Source: Verrucomicrobiota bacterium
GTDB taxonomy: Bacteria > Verrucomicrobiota > Verrucomicrobiia > Palsa-1439
Reading direction: 5' to 3'
NCBI GenBank assembly: GCA_003152315.1
Contig: PLZV01000030.1
Span: 1-64,000 of the forward strand
DNA length: 64,000 nucleotides
Shown: positions 19,115-28,980 of the stretch, piece by piece
Layout: each line of letters begins with the position of its first letter
Numbering within the stretch: the stretch's first letter is position 1
Notes under the pieces: generated by a model
What the model was told of the DNA's origin: nothing
Seen by the model: only the letters and a program-made list of their open reading frames with translations
The model's database searches: none
Made by a program: the position numbers and the translations under genes

Positions 19115-19498
19115 TCATGATTTGGGCTGCACGATGGTCAGCAGAAACGCGCTGTCTTCCAGCGCCTCGACATCGTGAGGAATTCCTTTGTCCAGCGTCA
19201 CCAGCCCGTTGTATTGCACGTGGCGCAGCTGGCCGCTCGCTCCAAACGAGATCTTACCGGATAGGACCAGCACCGTTATCGGGCTGTCGGTGTGGTGCTC
19301 GCGCAAGGTCGCTCCCTTTTGCAGCACCACCAGAACGACACTCATGTGCGGTGTTTTCAGAAGCGTCACGGCGGTGCTGTGCCGCGAGCGCCACTCGGGG
19401 TCTTTCTTTAGTTGCTCGATTTCTTCTTCCAGCGCGAAGAATAGTAGCGGGCCGGAAAGCAGCCGCTTCTCGCTGTCGTATCGTTTATAAATATGCAT
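19115..19498 (-). CDS. small cupin-domain protein
   Basis: About 127 residues starting 'MHIYKRYDSE'; this ATG was preferred over 19510 because GGAG lies seven bases upstream. It has a double-stranded beta-helix cupin fold: 'LREHHTDSPITVLVLSGKI' carries the His-His and Gly of motif 1, and 'LDKGIPHDVEAL' the His of motif 2. The putative metal ligands are therefore His, His and His. It is the penultimate cistron of the minus-strand redox operon. It may bind a metal or small ligand; its reaction is unknown. A second cupin lies at 35336 in the divergent cluster. Confidence 0.75.
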   Translation of the reverse strand: MHIYKRYDSEKRLLSGPLLFFALEEEIEQLKKDPEWRSRHSTAVTLLKTPHMSVVLVVLQKGATLREHHTDSPITVLVLSGKISFGASGQLRHVQYNGLVTLDKGIPHDVEALEDSAFLLTIVQPKS

Positions 19499-19569
19499 GA
19501 TCGTCTCCATGTGAGTGTTTTGGTTGTCGTGCCGTTATCATTGTTTCTTTGTACCCTGCGATCCGCCCA

Positions 19570-21459
19570 CTAGCCAGCTGGCGGCATCGAGTACGTCCAG
19601 TCGGAATTTTTGTTCATCTGTTTTTCGTCGTAGTAAAATCGGTGCTCCTGTTCGTCGTAGTCCACGATCTTCGGGATTGGCCACGGTTCGGATGGCGGGA
19701 CGTGTCCCGCCGTGTGTTGCTCGAACTCCTCGCGAAACGCTTGTATCAAGCTGGGGATCAACCGCGCACCCTGCGCGGGAAGGAAGCAGCGGTTGGCCTG
19801 CGGCGCGGAGTGAGCGCCTTGCGCGATCCATTCGAGATCGAGTTCCTTAACCTCGTCTAGAGCGAACAACCGGTCAAGTTCCTGCGAGGCGATTCGCAGC
19901 CCGGCTTTGCAGGCGGGACATTGGTTGCACGATTCGACGTAGAGAAATCGCGCGACGGTCTGTGTCACCCGTGGGATGTTCGCAGTGTCGTCCAACACGA
20001 TGAATCCCGCCGAGCCAAGTCCCGAACCGATCATCTCCAGCGCGTCGAACTCCGCGCGTGTGTCGAACTTACCGGCTGGGATCACGCCCGTGGACACGCC
20101 GGACAGCGCCGCCTTGAACGTTCGCCCCGCGCGCGGTCCCCCGGCCACGACGTGGAACAACTCACGCAGCGTAATGCCCGCCTCGCGTTCGTACACGCCC
20201 GGCCGGCAAACATCGCCGCAGACGGTGAAGAGCAGCGTGCCGGGCGTATCGTGCGTGCCCAGCGAGAGAAATGACGCGCCGCCGTGGCGGATGATGCTCG
20301 GGATATGCGCTAGCGTTTGCGCGTTGTCTACCAGGGCCGGATTCGGCGCGCCCGGTGTGGCAAACAACCCGATCTCGTAGGGCGGATTGTGCGCCTCGCG
20401 CGGCATCGGGAGAGACCCTTCGACGACGTTAAGTAACGCCTTTTCTTCGCCGAAAAGGTATTCTTCCGGGCCTTCCACGACGTTGATCTCGATCCCGTCC
20501 ATGAGTCCCTTGGCGGCAATTTCGGTGATCGCCTGCTGGACGCGTTCGATGGATGGGCCGAAGGTGCCCTTGAGGGCGATGTAGCTGCCCGCCGCATGGA
20601 CCACGTGAGCGGCGATCAGCATGCCTTCGAGAGTGGCGTACGGGTTGCGACGCAACAGATACCGGTCCTTGAACGTGCCAGGTTCGCCTTCGGCGGCGTT
20701 GCAGACCACGTAGCGGGTGGGACAGGCGTGTCGCGCCAGCGTGCGCCACTTGACGCCCGTGGGAAATCCCGCGCCGCCCCGACCGCGCAGACCCGACGCC
20801 AACACCTCCGTCACAATCTGCTCCGGCGACATCGCGCGAGCTTTGAGTACGGCGTTCTCGCCGGTCGCGCGCAGATATTCGTCGTACGACAAAAACGGTT
20901 CCGGCGGGATCAGCCAATGGGCCTTTAACCCAACAGTAGGCGTCAACGGCAGCTTTCGGTGATGCTGGATCGTCGCCAACACTGCGTCATCCGTGAGACA
21001 ATCGCGAACGATCTGGAAAAATTCGACGCAGCCGATGCCCAGCTCCTTCAACACCGCCCGACTCTGGTCGCACGGGAAGAACAGTTCATCCACCAACCGA
21101 CCTTCCAGCTTTGCGCGGGCCTTGTCAATGACGCGGGGCAATCCCGTGATGTCGCCGAGCGTCGCCTCTACCGGCCGGTAATCGGTTTTCAGTGGTGGGG
21201 TTTTTCCGTGTTGCACATGGAGGAAATGCTCACGTCGGATCTCGTGTAGTCGCAAAATCTCAGCATAGGTCGGCGCCCCATCGTTGAGCAGATCGTCGCA
21301 CGCGTCGAAGATTTCCTGCGGTTTGCCGCCGATCGAGCGGAGGAACTCGCGGTCGGCCTCGGAGAACATCTTATCCGGGTTTCGCTCCCCGGCCGCCAGT
21401 TCCATCAAGATATGGCCGCACAATACCTTGAACTCCAATTTCCAATCGATCAAGTTCAT
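19570..21459 (-). CDS. NuoF-like NADH-binding flavoprotein with N-terminal extension
   Basis: A 629-residue protein. The central part is the NuoF/HoxF-type 51 kDa subunit: the FMN/NADH segment '[16 protein letters not shown]' and '[14 protein letters not shown]', the SLBB region, and a C-terminal cluster domain with '[12 protein letters not shown]' and a later Cys ('ANRCFLP') as likely 4Fe-4S ligands. About 200 extra N-terminal residues are present ('[19 protein letters not shown]'). It would oxidise NADH and pass electrons through FMN and the cluster. No NuoE or NuoG partner is nearby; it overlaps the upstream NDH-2 gene by four bases (ATGA), so the two are co-translated. Confidence 0.85.
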   Translation of the reverse strand: MNLIDWKLEFKVLCGHILMELAAGERNPDKMFSEADREFLRSIGGKPQEIFDACDDLLNDGAPTYAEILRLHEIRREHFLHVQHGKTPPLKTDYRPVEATLGDITGLPRVIDKARAKLEGRLVDELFFPCDQSRAVLKELGIGCVEFFQIVRDCLTDDAVLATIQHHRKLPLTPTVGLKAHWLIPPEPFLSYDEYLRATGENAVLKARAMSPEQIVTEVLASGLRGRGGAGFPTGVKWRTLARHACPTRYVVCNAAEGEPGTFKDRYLLRRNPYATLEGMLIAAHVVHAAGSYIALKGTFGPSIERVQQAITEIAAKGLMDGIEINVVEGPEEYLFGEEKALLNVVEGSLPMPREAHNPPYEIGLFATPGAPNPALVDNAQTLAHIPSIIRHGGASFLSLGTHDTPGTLLFTVCGDVCRPGVYEREAGITLRELFHVVAGGPRAGRTFKAALSGVSTGVIPAGKFDTRAEFDALEMIGSGLGSAGFIVLDDTANIPRVTQTVARFLYVESCNQCPACKAGLRIASQELDRLFALDEVKELDLEWIAQGAHSAPQANRCFLPAQGARLIPSLIQAFREEFEQHTAGHVPPSEPWPIPKIVDYDEQEHRFYYDEKQMNKNSDWTYSMPPAG

Positions 21460-22730
21460 GTCCTTTGATTTTTAGCCAGTTCACGTTGCTGCGACGGAAG
21501 AATCAGGCGCACAGCGCGCTCGTAAAGAAAGTAGTCCCAAGCCCAGTTGATCAGCACCAGCAAACGATTGCGGAAGCCGATCAGCTTGTAGATGTGCACA
21601 CTCAGCCAGAGCAGCCAGGCGGAAAACCCGGTGAAGCACCGGCCTCGCACACAAGCCACCGCCGCATTGCGTCCGATGGTCACCATCAACCCCGGATCGC
21701 GGTAGTGAAACGCCACCGGTCCATGCCCCGCCAGTTGCCGGGCGATGTTCTGCGCCGCCGCCACCCCTTGTTGGATGGCCACTGGCGCAATCATCGGCAG
21801 CGCGCGCCCACTCTCTTCCCGATGCGCCAAATCGCCGATGACATAGGCTTCAGGATGGTCAGGCACTTGCAAGGTGGGCAACGACACGGCTCGACCGTTG
21901 CGGGCGGTGGCCAAACCCCACGCCTGGGCTTGAGGAACACCGCGCACGCCCGCTGTCCAAATCAAGGTTTCCGTGCGGATGGTCGAGCCGTCTTTGAGGC
22001 GTACCGAGTCGCGCGCAACTTGGCTGACAACGGCCCTTACTCGTACTTCGATCCCCATCCGTCTCAGTCGCGCTGACGCATAGGCGCGTAGCCTTTGCGG
22101 CAGGTCGGGCAACACACTGTCTTTCGCTTCGACGAGCACCACACGCACTTGGCAGAAATCCAAGTTCGGATAATCCCTCACCAACGGCCGGTGAATCAGT
22201 TCTGCCAAAGCGCCGGCAAATTCGACGCCGGTCGGTCCGCCACCGACGATGACAAACGTCAGTATCTGCTGACGGCGGTCCGCGTCCGACTCATGCGCCG
22301 CGCGTTCAAAGCAGCACAGGAGGTGATTCCGCAACGCGATTGCTTGATCCATGTCCTTCAACGGGAAGGCGTGCTCTGCCGCGCCCGGCACACCAAAGAA
22401 ATGAGTGGTGCTTCCCACACTCAGAATGAGGAAGTCATAGGGAATCGCCATGTCCGCGCTTTCCACGACGCGCCCATCAAGATCCACTTTCTTAACCTCA
22501 GCCAAGGCGAACCGGACATTGGGCAACCTCCGCAAGATGCTCCGAATTGGATAGGCAATCTCCTCCGGCTCCAGTTCAGCGGCGGCGACCTGATACAACA
22601 ACGGCAGGAAGACGTGGTAATTGTTGCGGTCCACCAACAGGACATCCACAGGAGATCGCGCCAGAGCACGAGCCGCCCACAGTCCGCCGAAGCCGGCGCC
22701 CACGATCACGACTCGAGACCGTTTAATCAT
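21456..22730 (-). CDS. ndh: type II NADH dehydrogenase (NDH-2)
   Basis: A 424-residue flavoprotein starting '[16 protein letters not shown]'; 26 upstream codons are open but unlikely to be used. It has the FAD-binding GxGxxG '[10 protein letters not shown]', the NADH-binding '[16 protein letters not shown]', the 'IWTAGVRG' and 'IGDLAHRE' motifs of NDH-2, and an amphipathic C-terminal region for membrane attachment. The reaction is NADH to quinone electron transfer without proton pumping. It lies between a molybdopterin/cytochrome b fusion upstream and a NuoF-like protein downstream, so three redox proteins are made together. Confidence 0.85.
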   Translation of the reverse strand: MIKRSRVVIVGAGFGGLWAARALARSPVDVLLVDRNNYHVFLPLLYQVAAAELEPEEIAYPIRSILRRLPNVRFALAEVKKVDLDGRVVESADMAIPYDFLILSVGSTTHFFGVPGAAEHAFPLKDMDQAIALRNHLLCCFERAAHESDADRRQQILTFVIVGGGPTGVEFAGALAELIHRPLVRDYPNLDFCQVRVVLVEAKDSVLPDLPQRLRAYASARLRRMGIEVRVRAVVSQVARDSVRLKDGSTIRTETLIWTAGVRGVPQAQAWGLATARNGRAVSLPTLQVPDHPEAYVIGDLAHREESGRALPMIAPVAIQQGVAAAQNIARQLAGHGPVAFHYRDPGLMVTIGRNAAVACVRGRCFTGFSAWLLWLSVHIYKLIGFRNRLLVLINWAWDYFLYERAVRLILPSQQRELAKNQRT

Positions 22731-22810
22731 GGAAGGGCGCGCCTTCCTCGGCCCGTGATTCGTCTGGACTGGGTGCATGAAGTTGGACCTGCAACGTGCT
22801 GTCAGCACTC

Positions 22811-24475
22811 CTAGATATTCGGCAGTAAATCAAAATATTCGTCATCTTCATTTTTGCCGCCTTGCCCCTTGCCAAGCGCTTGTTCGCTTTCGACAAACTC
22901 GATTGATTGAATCCATTTTACCATTTTGTAGCCGAGCTGATCTTCCACACGCAGCCGCAACGGAGCTCCATAGATTTCCGCCAACGGCCGGTAGTTCATC
23001 TCATACGCTAGGATGCATTCCGACTTCAGAACGTTGGCCAGTGTCTGGGTGTCATAATACACTCCGCCGTAAAGACCCTCGCCGAAAGAAAAGAAACCGA
23101 CGACCGTGGCTTCCGCCCGGGGTTTTGCGAGTTCGATGATCTTGCTCATCGGCACGCCCGCCCAATGGGCAATGCCTGACCAGCCTTGGATGCAATGGTG
23201 CAGACTGATGTGTTCCTTGCGGTCGAGATTTTTAAGGTCTTCCAGAGATAGACTGAGCGGATGTTCCACCAAACCGCCGATCTTTAGCCGGAAATCTTTG
23301 AATCCACCTGCGGCGAGGTGTTTCCATTCGTCGCTTACCGGAAGTTTTCCGTTCGGCCAGAAAAAGGGAGAAATGTCCTTCTGGGTGTAGCGCTCTCTCG
23401 GCTGAAAACAATTCAGCACGTTCAGAAACGGCACGGCGAGAGAGCGGTGCAGGTGCTGCACGTGGCGCGGAAATCTCCAGGCAATGAAATGTGCAATCGC
23501 CCAGGAAGCCACCACACCTCCGATCGCGGTCAATCCCAGGATCAAACCGATTGAGCTTTGATCGTCCGTCCCGGTGACGATGTGATTCATGTTCCGAACA
23601 AATCCAGTGGCGACAACCAAGCCCACATGCACGACGAGGAAACCGAGATATCCGACCAGCAAGAGAAAATGCAACGATCGGGCTGCTTGGCGTCCGCCAA
23701 ACAGTTTCGGAAACCAGGGGAACCGGTTGTCGAGAGCCGGCGACATGGCCATGCCGGTCAGCATCGAAAGCGGAACCATGACAAAAATAACGCCAAAGTA
23801 GGCGAGTTGTTGAAGCGGGTTGTAATGATAAAAACCGTTCGGCTCGACGGGCATGTGGAGGGTGGCATAATGGACAATTGTATTCCAGGCTTGGGAAACG
23901 ATTTCCCACGAGGTCGGGATGAGACGGTTCCACTGATCAGTGAAGAACAGCAAGACTACAAACAGAAGCCCGTTAATCAAGAATCCGTACAGACTGAGGA
24001 AATGCCACGACCTCGCCATCCCGACGGTGTGCCGGTACCCTGGCAACCCCAAAAGCGGTGAGATGTAACGAGCGTCATCCTTGGCAGTCCAGAGACGGTC
24101 TTTGGGGACTTTGAGCGGCGTGAAACGGATCCACTCGCTACCGGGCGTGCAATGGTGACTCCAATATAGGCGGGGGTGATCCGCCAGGATCGACAGCCCG
24201 CTGCGGGCCAGCAACATGAGAAAGAAAAAGTTGAAGAGATGCGTGAGCCGCAGCCACGCGGGGAACCCGTGCGGATTGGGGGGTAGACTCGGGTCAACGA
24301 GATACTTCGATGGTTCAAGAGGCAGTCCGAAAATCAGATATTGCAACCAGGCCAGAAGAATCGGAATGGCAACGACGACACAAATCAACGTGACGGTCGA
24401 GCGGCTCATCCAGACATGAAGCGAGCGATCCTCTGGAAAGTGGATCGCGCGATGAGTGTTATCAAAGGTTGGCAT
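22811..24475 (-). CDS. cytochrome b-type membrane domain fused to sulfite oxidase-like molybdopterin domain
   Basis: A 554-residue protein. The N-terminal two thirds has several transmembrane segments with His residues suited to b-type heme ligation ('[15 protein letters not shown]', '[13 protein letters not shown]', '[20 protein letters not shown]'). The C-terminal domain (about 370-530) is of the YedY/sulfite oxidase type with '[10 protein letters not shown]', whose Cys should bind molybdenum, and '[19 protein letters not shown]'. In the family the molybdenum domain is usually separate from its cytochrome b; here they are one chain. No Tat signal is visible. Substrate unknown; electrons may pass between quinone and an oxyanion or sulfoxide. 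Confidence 0.8.
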   Translation of the reverse strand: MPTFDNTHRAIHFPEDRSLHVWMSRSTVTLICVVVAIPILLAWLQYLIFGLPLEPSKYLVDPSLPPNPHGFPAWLRLTHLFNFFFLMLLARSGLSILADHPRLYWSHHCTPGSEWIRFTPLKVPKDRLWTAKDDARYISPLLGLPGYRHTVGMARSWHFLSLYGFLINGLLFVVLLFFTDQWNRLIPTSWEIVSQAWNTIVHYATLHMPVEPNGFYHYNPLQQLAYFGVIFVMVPLSMLTGMAMSPALDNRFPWFPKLFGGRQAARSLHFLLLVGYLGFLVVHVGLVVATGFVRNMNHIVTGTDDQSSIGLILGLTAIGGVVASWAIAHFIAWRFPRHVQHLHRSLAVPFLNVLNCFQPRERYTQKDISPFFWPNGKLPVSDEWKHLAAGGFKDFRLKIGGLVEHPLSLSLEDLKNLDRKEHISLHHCIQGWSGIAHWAGVPMSKIIELAKPRAEATVVGFFSFGEGLYGGVYYDTQTLANVLKSECILAYEMNYRPLAEIYGAPLRLRVEDQLGYKMVKWIQSIEFVESEQALGKGQGGKNEDDEYFDLLPNI

Positions 24476-24476
24476 G

Positions 24477-25028
24477 TTAGCTGGCGTAAATGAGGTGGGC
24501 TCCCTTTACCCTCACAAAAGAGGTAAGGGTATGAGCCTGACGACGAGTCAGCCCCATGATGTCCTCGGTCTGGATTCCGCGAACCAGCAACGCGTCGGCG
24601 ATCATTGAGCGATGGCAGCGCCACGGGACGGCCTCGGCGCACATCAAAGCGATCCGATCCTGATCCGCCAATTGGATCAACTCATTTAGGGCTTTCTCAA
24701 ACTCCGGCGTTTGCATGTAATCGGCATAGCCCCGAAAGGAGGCATTTCGCCAGCCCGTGTTGAGGGAATGTTTCGTCGCATGGCGCAAGCCGCCGAGTCC
24801 TGGCATGTGAACGTAGCCAATACCCGCAGCCCTCAGCGAAGCGGGCAATGTGTCGCGATTGAACTGCGGATTATGCCTCGAACGCGGCACCGTTCGCACG
24901 TCCACCACGCGAGTCACACCATGTACCTGAAGCAGACGGATGAACTTATCGAGCGCGCGGGTGGAATGACCGATCGTTAACACCGTCGGCAAAGCTACTA
25001 CCTTGGCCTTTTCTCGTCTGGTGTTCAT
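24477..25028 (-). CDS. DUF488 family protein
   Basis: A 183-residue protein with the family hallmarks 'TIGHSTRALDKF' near the N-terminus, 'VVDVRTVPRSRHNPQFN', and the Cys-containing 'LMCAEAVPWRCHRSMIAD'. The function of DUF488 is not established; a nucleic-acid-related or stress role has been suggested from fold and context. It ends one base before the molybdopterin/cytochrome b start and is therefore in its operon. Confidence 0.8.
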   Translation of the reverse strand: MNTRREKAKVVALPTVLTIGHSTRALDKFIRLLQVHGVTRVVDVRTVPRSRHNPQFNRDTLPASLRAAGIGYVHMPGLGGLRHATKHSLNTGWRNASFRGYADYMQTPEFEKALNELIQLADQDRIALMCAEAVPWRCHRSMIADALLVRGIQTEDIMGLTRRQAHTLTSFVRVKGAHLIYAS

Positions 25029-25149
25029 CGGTTGACAGCTCGGTGCGTTGTTGACCTCGCAACATGACGCAGGTTGTGAACCTGCTTCTCATCGGTTAGT
25101 GATTTGGACGGATCGCATTCGTAGGCGTGTAGATGATGCAGAAGATTCG

Positions 25150-25515
25150 TCATCTCTTCCGTTTTGAGTTTGATCGTTTTTCCAGATACGCCGTCAGCGC
25201 CACGACATTGTTGTGCTCCGCGTCGTGCGAACTGAACAACAACGTCACCTTGCCCCTTTTTGCCGCATCAAGGATCGGTTGCCACGCGTCGGGATGTTTA
25301 TCGAGTTCGGCCCGGTACCGCCGCTGAAACTCCGGCCACTTGGCCGGGTCGTGGCTGAACCATTTCCGCAGTTCGGTGCTGGGCGCGGCCTCTTTCAGCC
25401 AGTTGTTCAGTTTCAATGCTTCTTTCTTAATCCCGCGCGGCCAGAGGCGTTCCGCAAGAATGCGTGCCCCGTCCGTCTTCGCGGGCTGATCGTACACACG
25501 TTTGATTTGGATCAT
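25150..25515 (-). CDS. YeaO-like DUF488 family protein (copy 1)
   Basis: A 121-residue protein starting 'MIQIKRVYDQPAKTDGARIL', with the YeaO-type 'RLWPRGIKKEAL', 'WFSHDPAKWPEF' and 'TLLFSSHDAEHNNVVAL'. It is a close paralogue of the protein at 33464-33820, which sits in the divergent arm of the same cluster. The biochemical role is unknown. It has a roughly 120-base gap on each side, unlike the tight spacing of other genes here, so it may have its own promoter. Confidence 0.8.
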   Translation of the reverse strand: MIQIKRVYDQPAKTDGARILAERLWPRGIKKEALKLNNWLKEAAPSTELRKWFSHDPAKWPEFQRRYRAELDKHPDAWQPILDAAKRGKVTLLFSSHDAEHNNVVALTAYLEKRSNSKRKR

Positions 25516-25643
25516 GTTTGTCTCCGTGTATGGATTGTCGGTTCAATAACCTCCAGAATCTTCATTGCGCGTATCGTCGTCATCCGCACCGCTCGTGTTG
25601 GCGAACCGATCTGCGCCCAGGCTGTCGATTGCATGCGCATGGG

Positions 25644-26111
25644 TCACGCGACCAGCCAGATGGTGTAACCGCTCGGCGTACGCAAGATGTGCTCCGCAAC
25701 GCTCTCGGCCAGGAATTCACCGAGCAGTGATCGACTGTGACGACCTATCACAATGGTGTCGCAGTGATGTGCCGCCGCCGCGCGAACTATCTGCTTCATC
25801 ACGTCGCCCTGCCTCTCGGCAAGCTCCGTGGTGACCAACTTGGGCTTGACGCCCTCGCAGACGATGGTTTTCTTGATGTCCGCCAGCATTTTCTCAGCGG
25901 CTTCCGTCCGTTGCCTCTCCATGCGCTCCGCCAACTCGTCGGCGGCGACCGGATCGGCCCCTTCCACAAACGGAGGAATCGGAACGAAAACATGGAACAC
26001 CACGATCCCGGGGAACGATGATTCGCTGCCCGCGCAGGCGTGCGCCGCATAGAGCGCCGTTTTCCGCGAGGTCTTGCCCCCGTCCACCGCAACCAACAGT
26101 TTATGTTTCAT
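25644..26111 (-). CDS. universal stress protein (UspA family)
   Basis: A 155-residue protein starting 'MKHKLLVAVDGGKTSRKTAL'; upstream open codons lack a ribosome-binding site. It has the UspA fold with the ATP-binding-type C-terminal motif 'IVIGRHSRSLLGEFLAESVA', a variant of G-x2-G-x9-G(S/T) in which the first Gly is replaced, so nucleotide binding is uncertain. It lies 22 bases downstream of the AhpD-like gene, in the same transcript as nsrR and ptsI. Confidence 0.8.
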   Translation of the reverse strand: MKHKLLVAVDGGKTSRKTALYAAHACAGSESSFPGIVVFHVFVPIPPFVEGADPVAADELAERMERQRTEAAEKMLADIKKTIVCEGVKPKLVTTELAERQGDVMKQIVRAAAAHHCDTIVIGRHSRSLLGEFLAESVAEHILRTPSGYTIWLVA

Positions 26112-26133
26112 AAATGCACCTCCTGCTTGCTGC

Positions 26134-26601
26134 CTATTTCTTCGGATGGGCTGGCGGTTGATAGGTCCCGGCAGCGGCGCGGAATCCGATGGCCAGCCGA
26201 TTCCACCCATTGATGGCGACAATGGCCAGCGTGAGATCGACAAGTTCCTTCTCGGTAAAATGCTGGCGAACGGATTCGTACACTGTATCGGGAGCATGGG
26301 TCTGGTGCACGAGCGTCAATGCTTCCGTCCACAGCAACGCGGCGCGTTCCCGATCGTTGAAGAACGGCGTTTCGCGCCAGGCACTCAGCGCGTATAACCG
26401 TTGCTCGGTCTCGCCGTTGGCCCGCGCGTCTTTGGTGTGCATGTCGATGCAGTAGGCGCAGCCGTTGATCTGCGAGGCGCGGGCCTTGACCAGTTCGAGC
26501 AACGACGGCTCCAGTCCGCAGTGGTGGACGTAGTCTTCCAGCCCCCACATCGCTTTGATGCCATCGGGGTTCGTTTGTTTGTAGCTGATACGCGGTTCCA
26601 T
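26134..26601 (-). CDS. AhpD-like carboxymuconolactone decarboxylase family protein
   Basis: A 155-residue protein; ATG 26601 was chosen because AGGA lies eight bases upstream, whereas ATG 26640 overlaps the ptsI stop without such a site. It contains the AhpD-type redox motif 'INGCAYCIDMHTKDAR' (C-x2-C-x3-H), followed by 'AWRETPFFNDRERAALLWTE'. Proteins with this motif reduce peroxides or serve as thiol redox carriers, which suits a nitrosative stress operon. It is located between ptsI and the universal stress gene. Confidence 0.8.
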   Translation of the reverse strand: MEPRISYKQTNPDGIKAMWGLEDYVHHCGLEPSLLELVKARASQINGCAYCIDMHTKDARANGETEQRLYALSAWRETPFFNDRERAALLWTEALTLVHQTHAPDTVYESVRQHFTEKELVDLTLAIVAINGWNRLAIGFRAAAGTYQPPAHPKK

Positions 26602-26636
26602 AAGAACGTTCCTAGTAGTCGATGATTTCGTGTTCG

Positions 26637-28388
26637 TCATTGCGTTGGTGCGTTCGCAGCCCGGAGGCAGGCTTTGATCTCTTGAATCGTATCCGACTCA
26701 AGAATCCGTCTCGCAACATCCTCGGCCTGCTGCATGCTAGTTGAACGAATCGCATTCTTGATCTCCAGGATCTCGCCCGGGCTTACACTGAGACTCCGGA
26801 AGCCCAGGCCGAGCAACAGTTGCGTGTAAGCGGGGTTGCCGGCGATCTCACCGCAAATGGAAATTCTCTTACCCTTCGCGTTGGCGACCGCCACCACCGA
26901 CGCCAGCACTTGCAGCATCGCCGGGTGAAGCGGCTCATAATAGGAAGCCACCTCGCTGCTTGTTCGGTCAGTGGTCAACAGGTACTGCACCAGATCGTTG
27001 GTGCCGACGCTGAAGAAATCAACTTCTTGGGCCAATTGTCCGGTCATAATCGCGGCGGCCGGGGTCTCGATCATGGCACCAACCGGGATGCGGGGATTGA
27101 ATGACTCGTGTTCCACAGCCAGGCTCGCCTTCACGCTTTCGATGGCCGCCTTGGCCGCGCGCAGCTCTTCCATACCACCGATCATCGGAAAGAGGATCGA
27201 TACGGGATGGGTTGCGCTCAGGCGAAGGATGGCGCGTAATTGGGCGTGCAGGATTTCGGGATGCGCCAGCAGCAGCCGGGTACCTCGACAACCCAACGAT
27301 GGATTGGCTTCCCGTGGCAGCGGAAAGTACGAAAGCAGTTTGTCGCTCCCAATATCCAAGGCCCGGATCACCACTTCGCGGGGCTTCAACCGGTCCGCCG
27401 TGGTGCGGTACATCAGGTATTGTTCTTCCTCCGAAGGAAAATGATCCTGAACGAGAAAGACAAATTCAGTTCGATATAGCCCAACGCCATCGGCGTTCAA
27501 TGTCGCGGCTGCCACCGCGTCGGCTGACTTGCCAATATTGGCGTATAGCTTGATCGAGACGCCGTCCCGCGTCACCGCTGGCAAATCAATCAACCCTTTC
27601 AGTGCGGTCTGATGGGCCTGCAGATCGGCTTCCAGCCGGTCATACTCACGTCGAATCGCCGGCGTCGGGTGGATGAAGACCCGGCCCGCCAAACCATCGA
27701 CGATGAGCGGGTCGCCGGTGCGGATTGTCTTCGTCGCATCGGGGACGTGGATCAACAACGGAATCTGCCGCGCGCGGGCAAGGATCGTGGCATGGGCCGT
27801 TTGTCCGCCCTTTTCGACGATCACTCCGTGAATCGTCTGGCTGTCCAACTGAACGATCATGGATGGCAACAACTCGGGGGTGACAATCACGCTCCCGTCG
27901 GGAAAGATGGGGACTTCCGAGCGCTGGTCTTTGGCTAAAACGTCGAGCAGCCGTTTGCCGACATCGCGCAAGTCCGCCGCCCGTTCCCTGAAATATGGAT
28001 CTTCCAGTCGAACAAACGCGGACGTCAGCGTATCGATCGCCTCGTCCAAGGCGGCCTCCACATTCATCTTTTGCATCAGGCAAAGGGCACTGACTTTCTC
28101 GCGCAACGAGGAATCATGCAAAAGAAGAATTTGTACCTCAAAAATCTCCGCTTCCTGCTTTCCCACTTTCTGCCGGACTTTTTCCTGTAACTCCAACAGT
28201 TCTCTCTCCGCCTCGGAAATCGCGACATCAAACCGCTCCATCTCCCTTATCGCCTCGCTCGCGTCGATCGTGCGTCGTGGTACAACCACGTCCTTGGCAC
28301 AGCCGCACACAAAGGCCGGCCCGCGAGCCAGTCCGGCCGAGGCCACCTCCCCGAACAACATTATTGATTTGTTCGTTTCCTCGACCAT
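26637..28388 (-). CDS. ptsI: phosphoenolpyruvate-protein phosphotransferase (PTS enzyme I)
   Basis: A 583-residue protein with the complete enzyme I layout: N-terminal HPr-binding helices, the phospho-His segment 'GGQTAHATILARARQIP' (usual form GGxTSH), the PEP-binding barrel with 'LYRTEFVFL' and 'RALDIGSDK', and the catalytic Cys in 'ISICGEIAGNP'. It transfers phosphate from PEP to HPr. No HPr, EIIA or sugar permease is nearby. Its place between nsrR (gap of four bases) and the AhpD-like gene (overlap with the alternative start) points to a regulatory phosphorelay or to co-regulation with NO stress. Confidence 0.9.
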   Translation of the reverse strand: MVEETNKSIMLFGEVASAGLARGPAFVCGCAKDVVVPRRTIDASEAIREMERFDVAISEAERELLELQEKVRQKVGKQEAEIFEVQILLLHDSSLREKVSALCLMQKMNVEAALDEAIDTLTSAFVRLEDPYFRERAADLRDVGKRLLDVLAKDQRSEVPIFPDGSVIVTPELLPSMIVQLDSQTIHGVIVEKGGQTAHATILARARQIPLLIHVPDATKTIRTGDPLIVDGLAGRVFIHPTPAIRREYDRLEADLQAHQTALKGLIDLPAVTRDGVSIKLYANIGKSADAVAAATLNADGVGLYRTEFVFLVQDHFPSEEEQYLMYRTTADRLKPREVVIRALDIGSDKLLSYFPLPREANPSLGCRGTRLLLAHPEILHAQLRAILRLSATHPVSILFPMIGGMEELRAAKAAIESVKASLAVEHESFNPRIPVGAMIETPAAAIMTGQLAQEVDFFSVGTNDLVQYLLTTDRTSSEVASYYEPLHPAMLQVLASVVAVANAKGKRISICGEIAGNPAYTQLLLGLGFRSLSVSPGEILEIKNAIRSTSMQQAEDVARRILESDTIQEIKACLRAANAPTQ

Positions 28389-28392
28389 CGGT

Positions 28393-28824
28393 TCAAATCC
28401 CCAGCACGGCGCGCATCTTGGCGGGTTGCTTCACGAGGTCGGCTAGCGTGTAACCGTCCAACACTACAAAAAACGCGCGTGCTGCCTCATCCAGCACGCC
28501 TTTCAGACGACAGGCCGGAAAGATCCGGCAGACGCGATTGTCCTTGTCCTTGCAATCGATCACCGTCTCGGACTCCTCACCAAGGCGGACGATGTCGCCC
28601 AAGCGAATTTCTTCACAAGGCCGGGCCAGGGTGAAGCCACCGCCAATCCCGCGCCGGGTCACGAGATAGCCGCTGCGGCCGAGATCATGCACCACCTTAA
28701 CGAGGTGATGGCGCGAAATGCCATATGTCCCGGCTACTTCATCCACCGTCACCCGTTCCGGGTGGCGCAAGGCGGTCTGCATGAGCACCCGGACCGAATA
28801 ATCAGAATAGGCACTGAGTTGCAT
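28393..28824 (-). CDS. nsrR: NsrR-like NO-sensing Rrf2-family repressor
   Basis: A 143-residue Rrf2 regulator beginning 'MQLSAYSDYSVRVLMQTAL', with a winged helix ('VDEVAGTYGISRHHLVKVV') and the wing 'GGGFTLARP'. The cluster cysteines, in 'DCKDKDNRVCRIFPACRLK', follow the NsrR pattern with the diagnostic 'PACRLK'; the first gap is three residues longer than in E. coli NsrR. NO would disrupt the Fe-S cluster and release DNA. A near-palindromic NsrR-type site lies 43 bases upstream of the start, which suggests autoregulation and control of the divergent FTR1 operon. Confidence 0.85.
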   Translation of the reverse strand: MQLSAYSDYSVRVLMQTALRHPERVTVDEVAGTYGISRHHLVKVVHDLGRSGYLVTRRGIGGGFTLARPCEEIRLGDIVRLGEESETVIDCKDKDNRVCRIFPACRLKGVLDEAARAFFVVLDGYTLADLVKQPAKMRAVLGI

Positions 28825-28866
28825 CGCAAGCGTAGGATTGCACAGCCTGGCAACAACCTCAAGGAA

Positions 28867-28889
28867 AAGTTGTACTTGAAATACATGTT
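28867..28889. promoter_or_regulatory. NsrR-type operator between nsrR and the FTR1 operon
   Basis: An 11-1-11 inverted repeat: left half AAGTTGTACTT, centre G, right half AAATACATGTT. Eight of eleven positions pair, and both halves resemble the known NsrR half-site AAGATGCATTT. It lies in the only divergent intergenic region of the cluster, 43 bases from nsrR and 91 from the FTR1 start. Confidence 0.65.
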
Positions 28890-28980
28890 TTGTCGAGTAT
28901 CCTTTCACCAGTGAATCCGAATACAAATAGGGTGACGCTCCGGGTCGTGGTTATCGGACATGAGTTAACCTGCACAAAGT

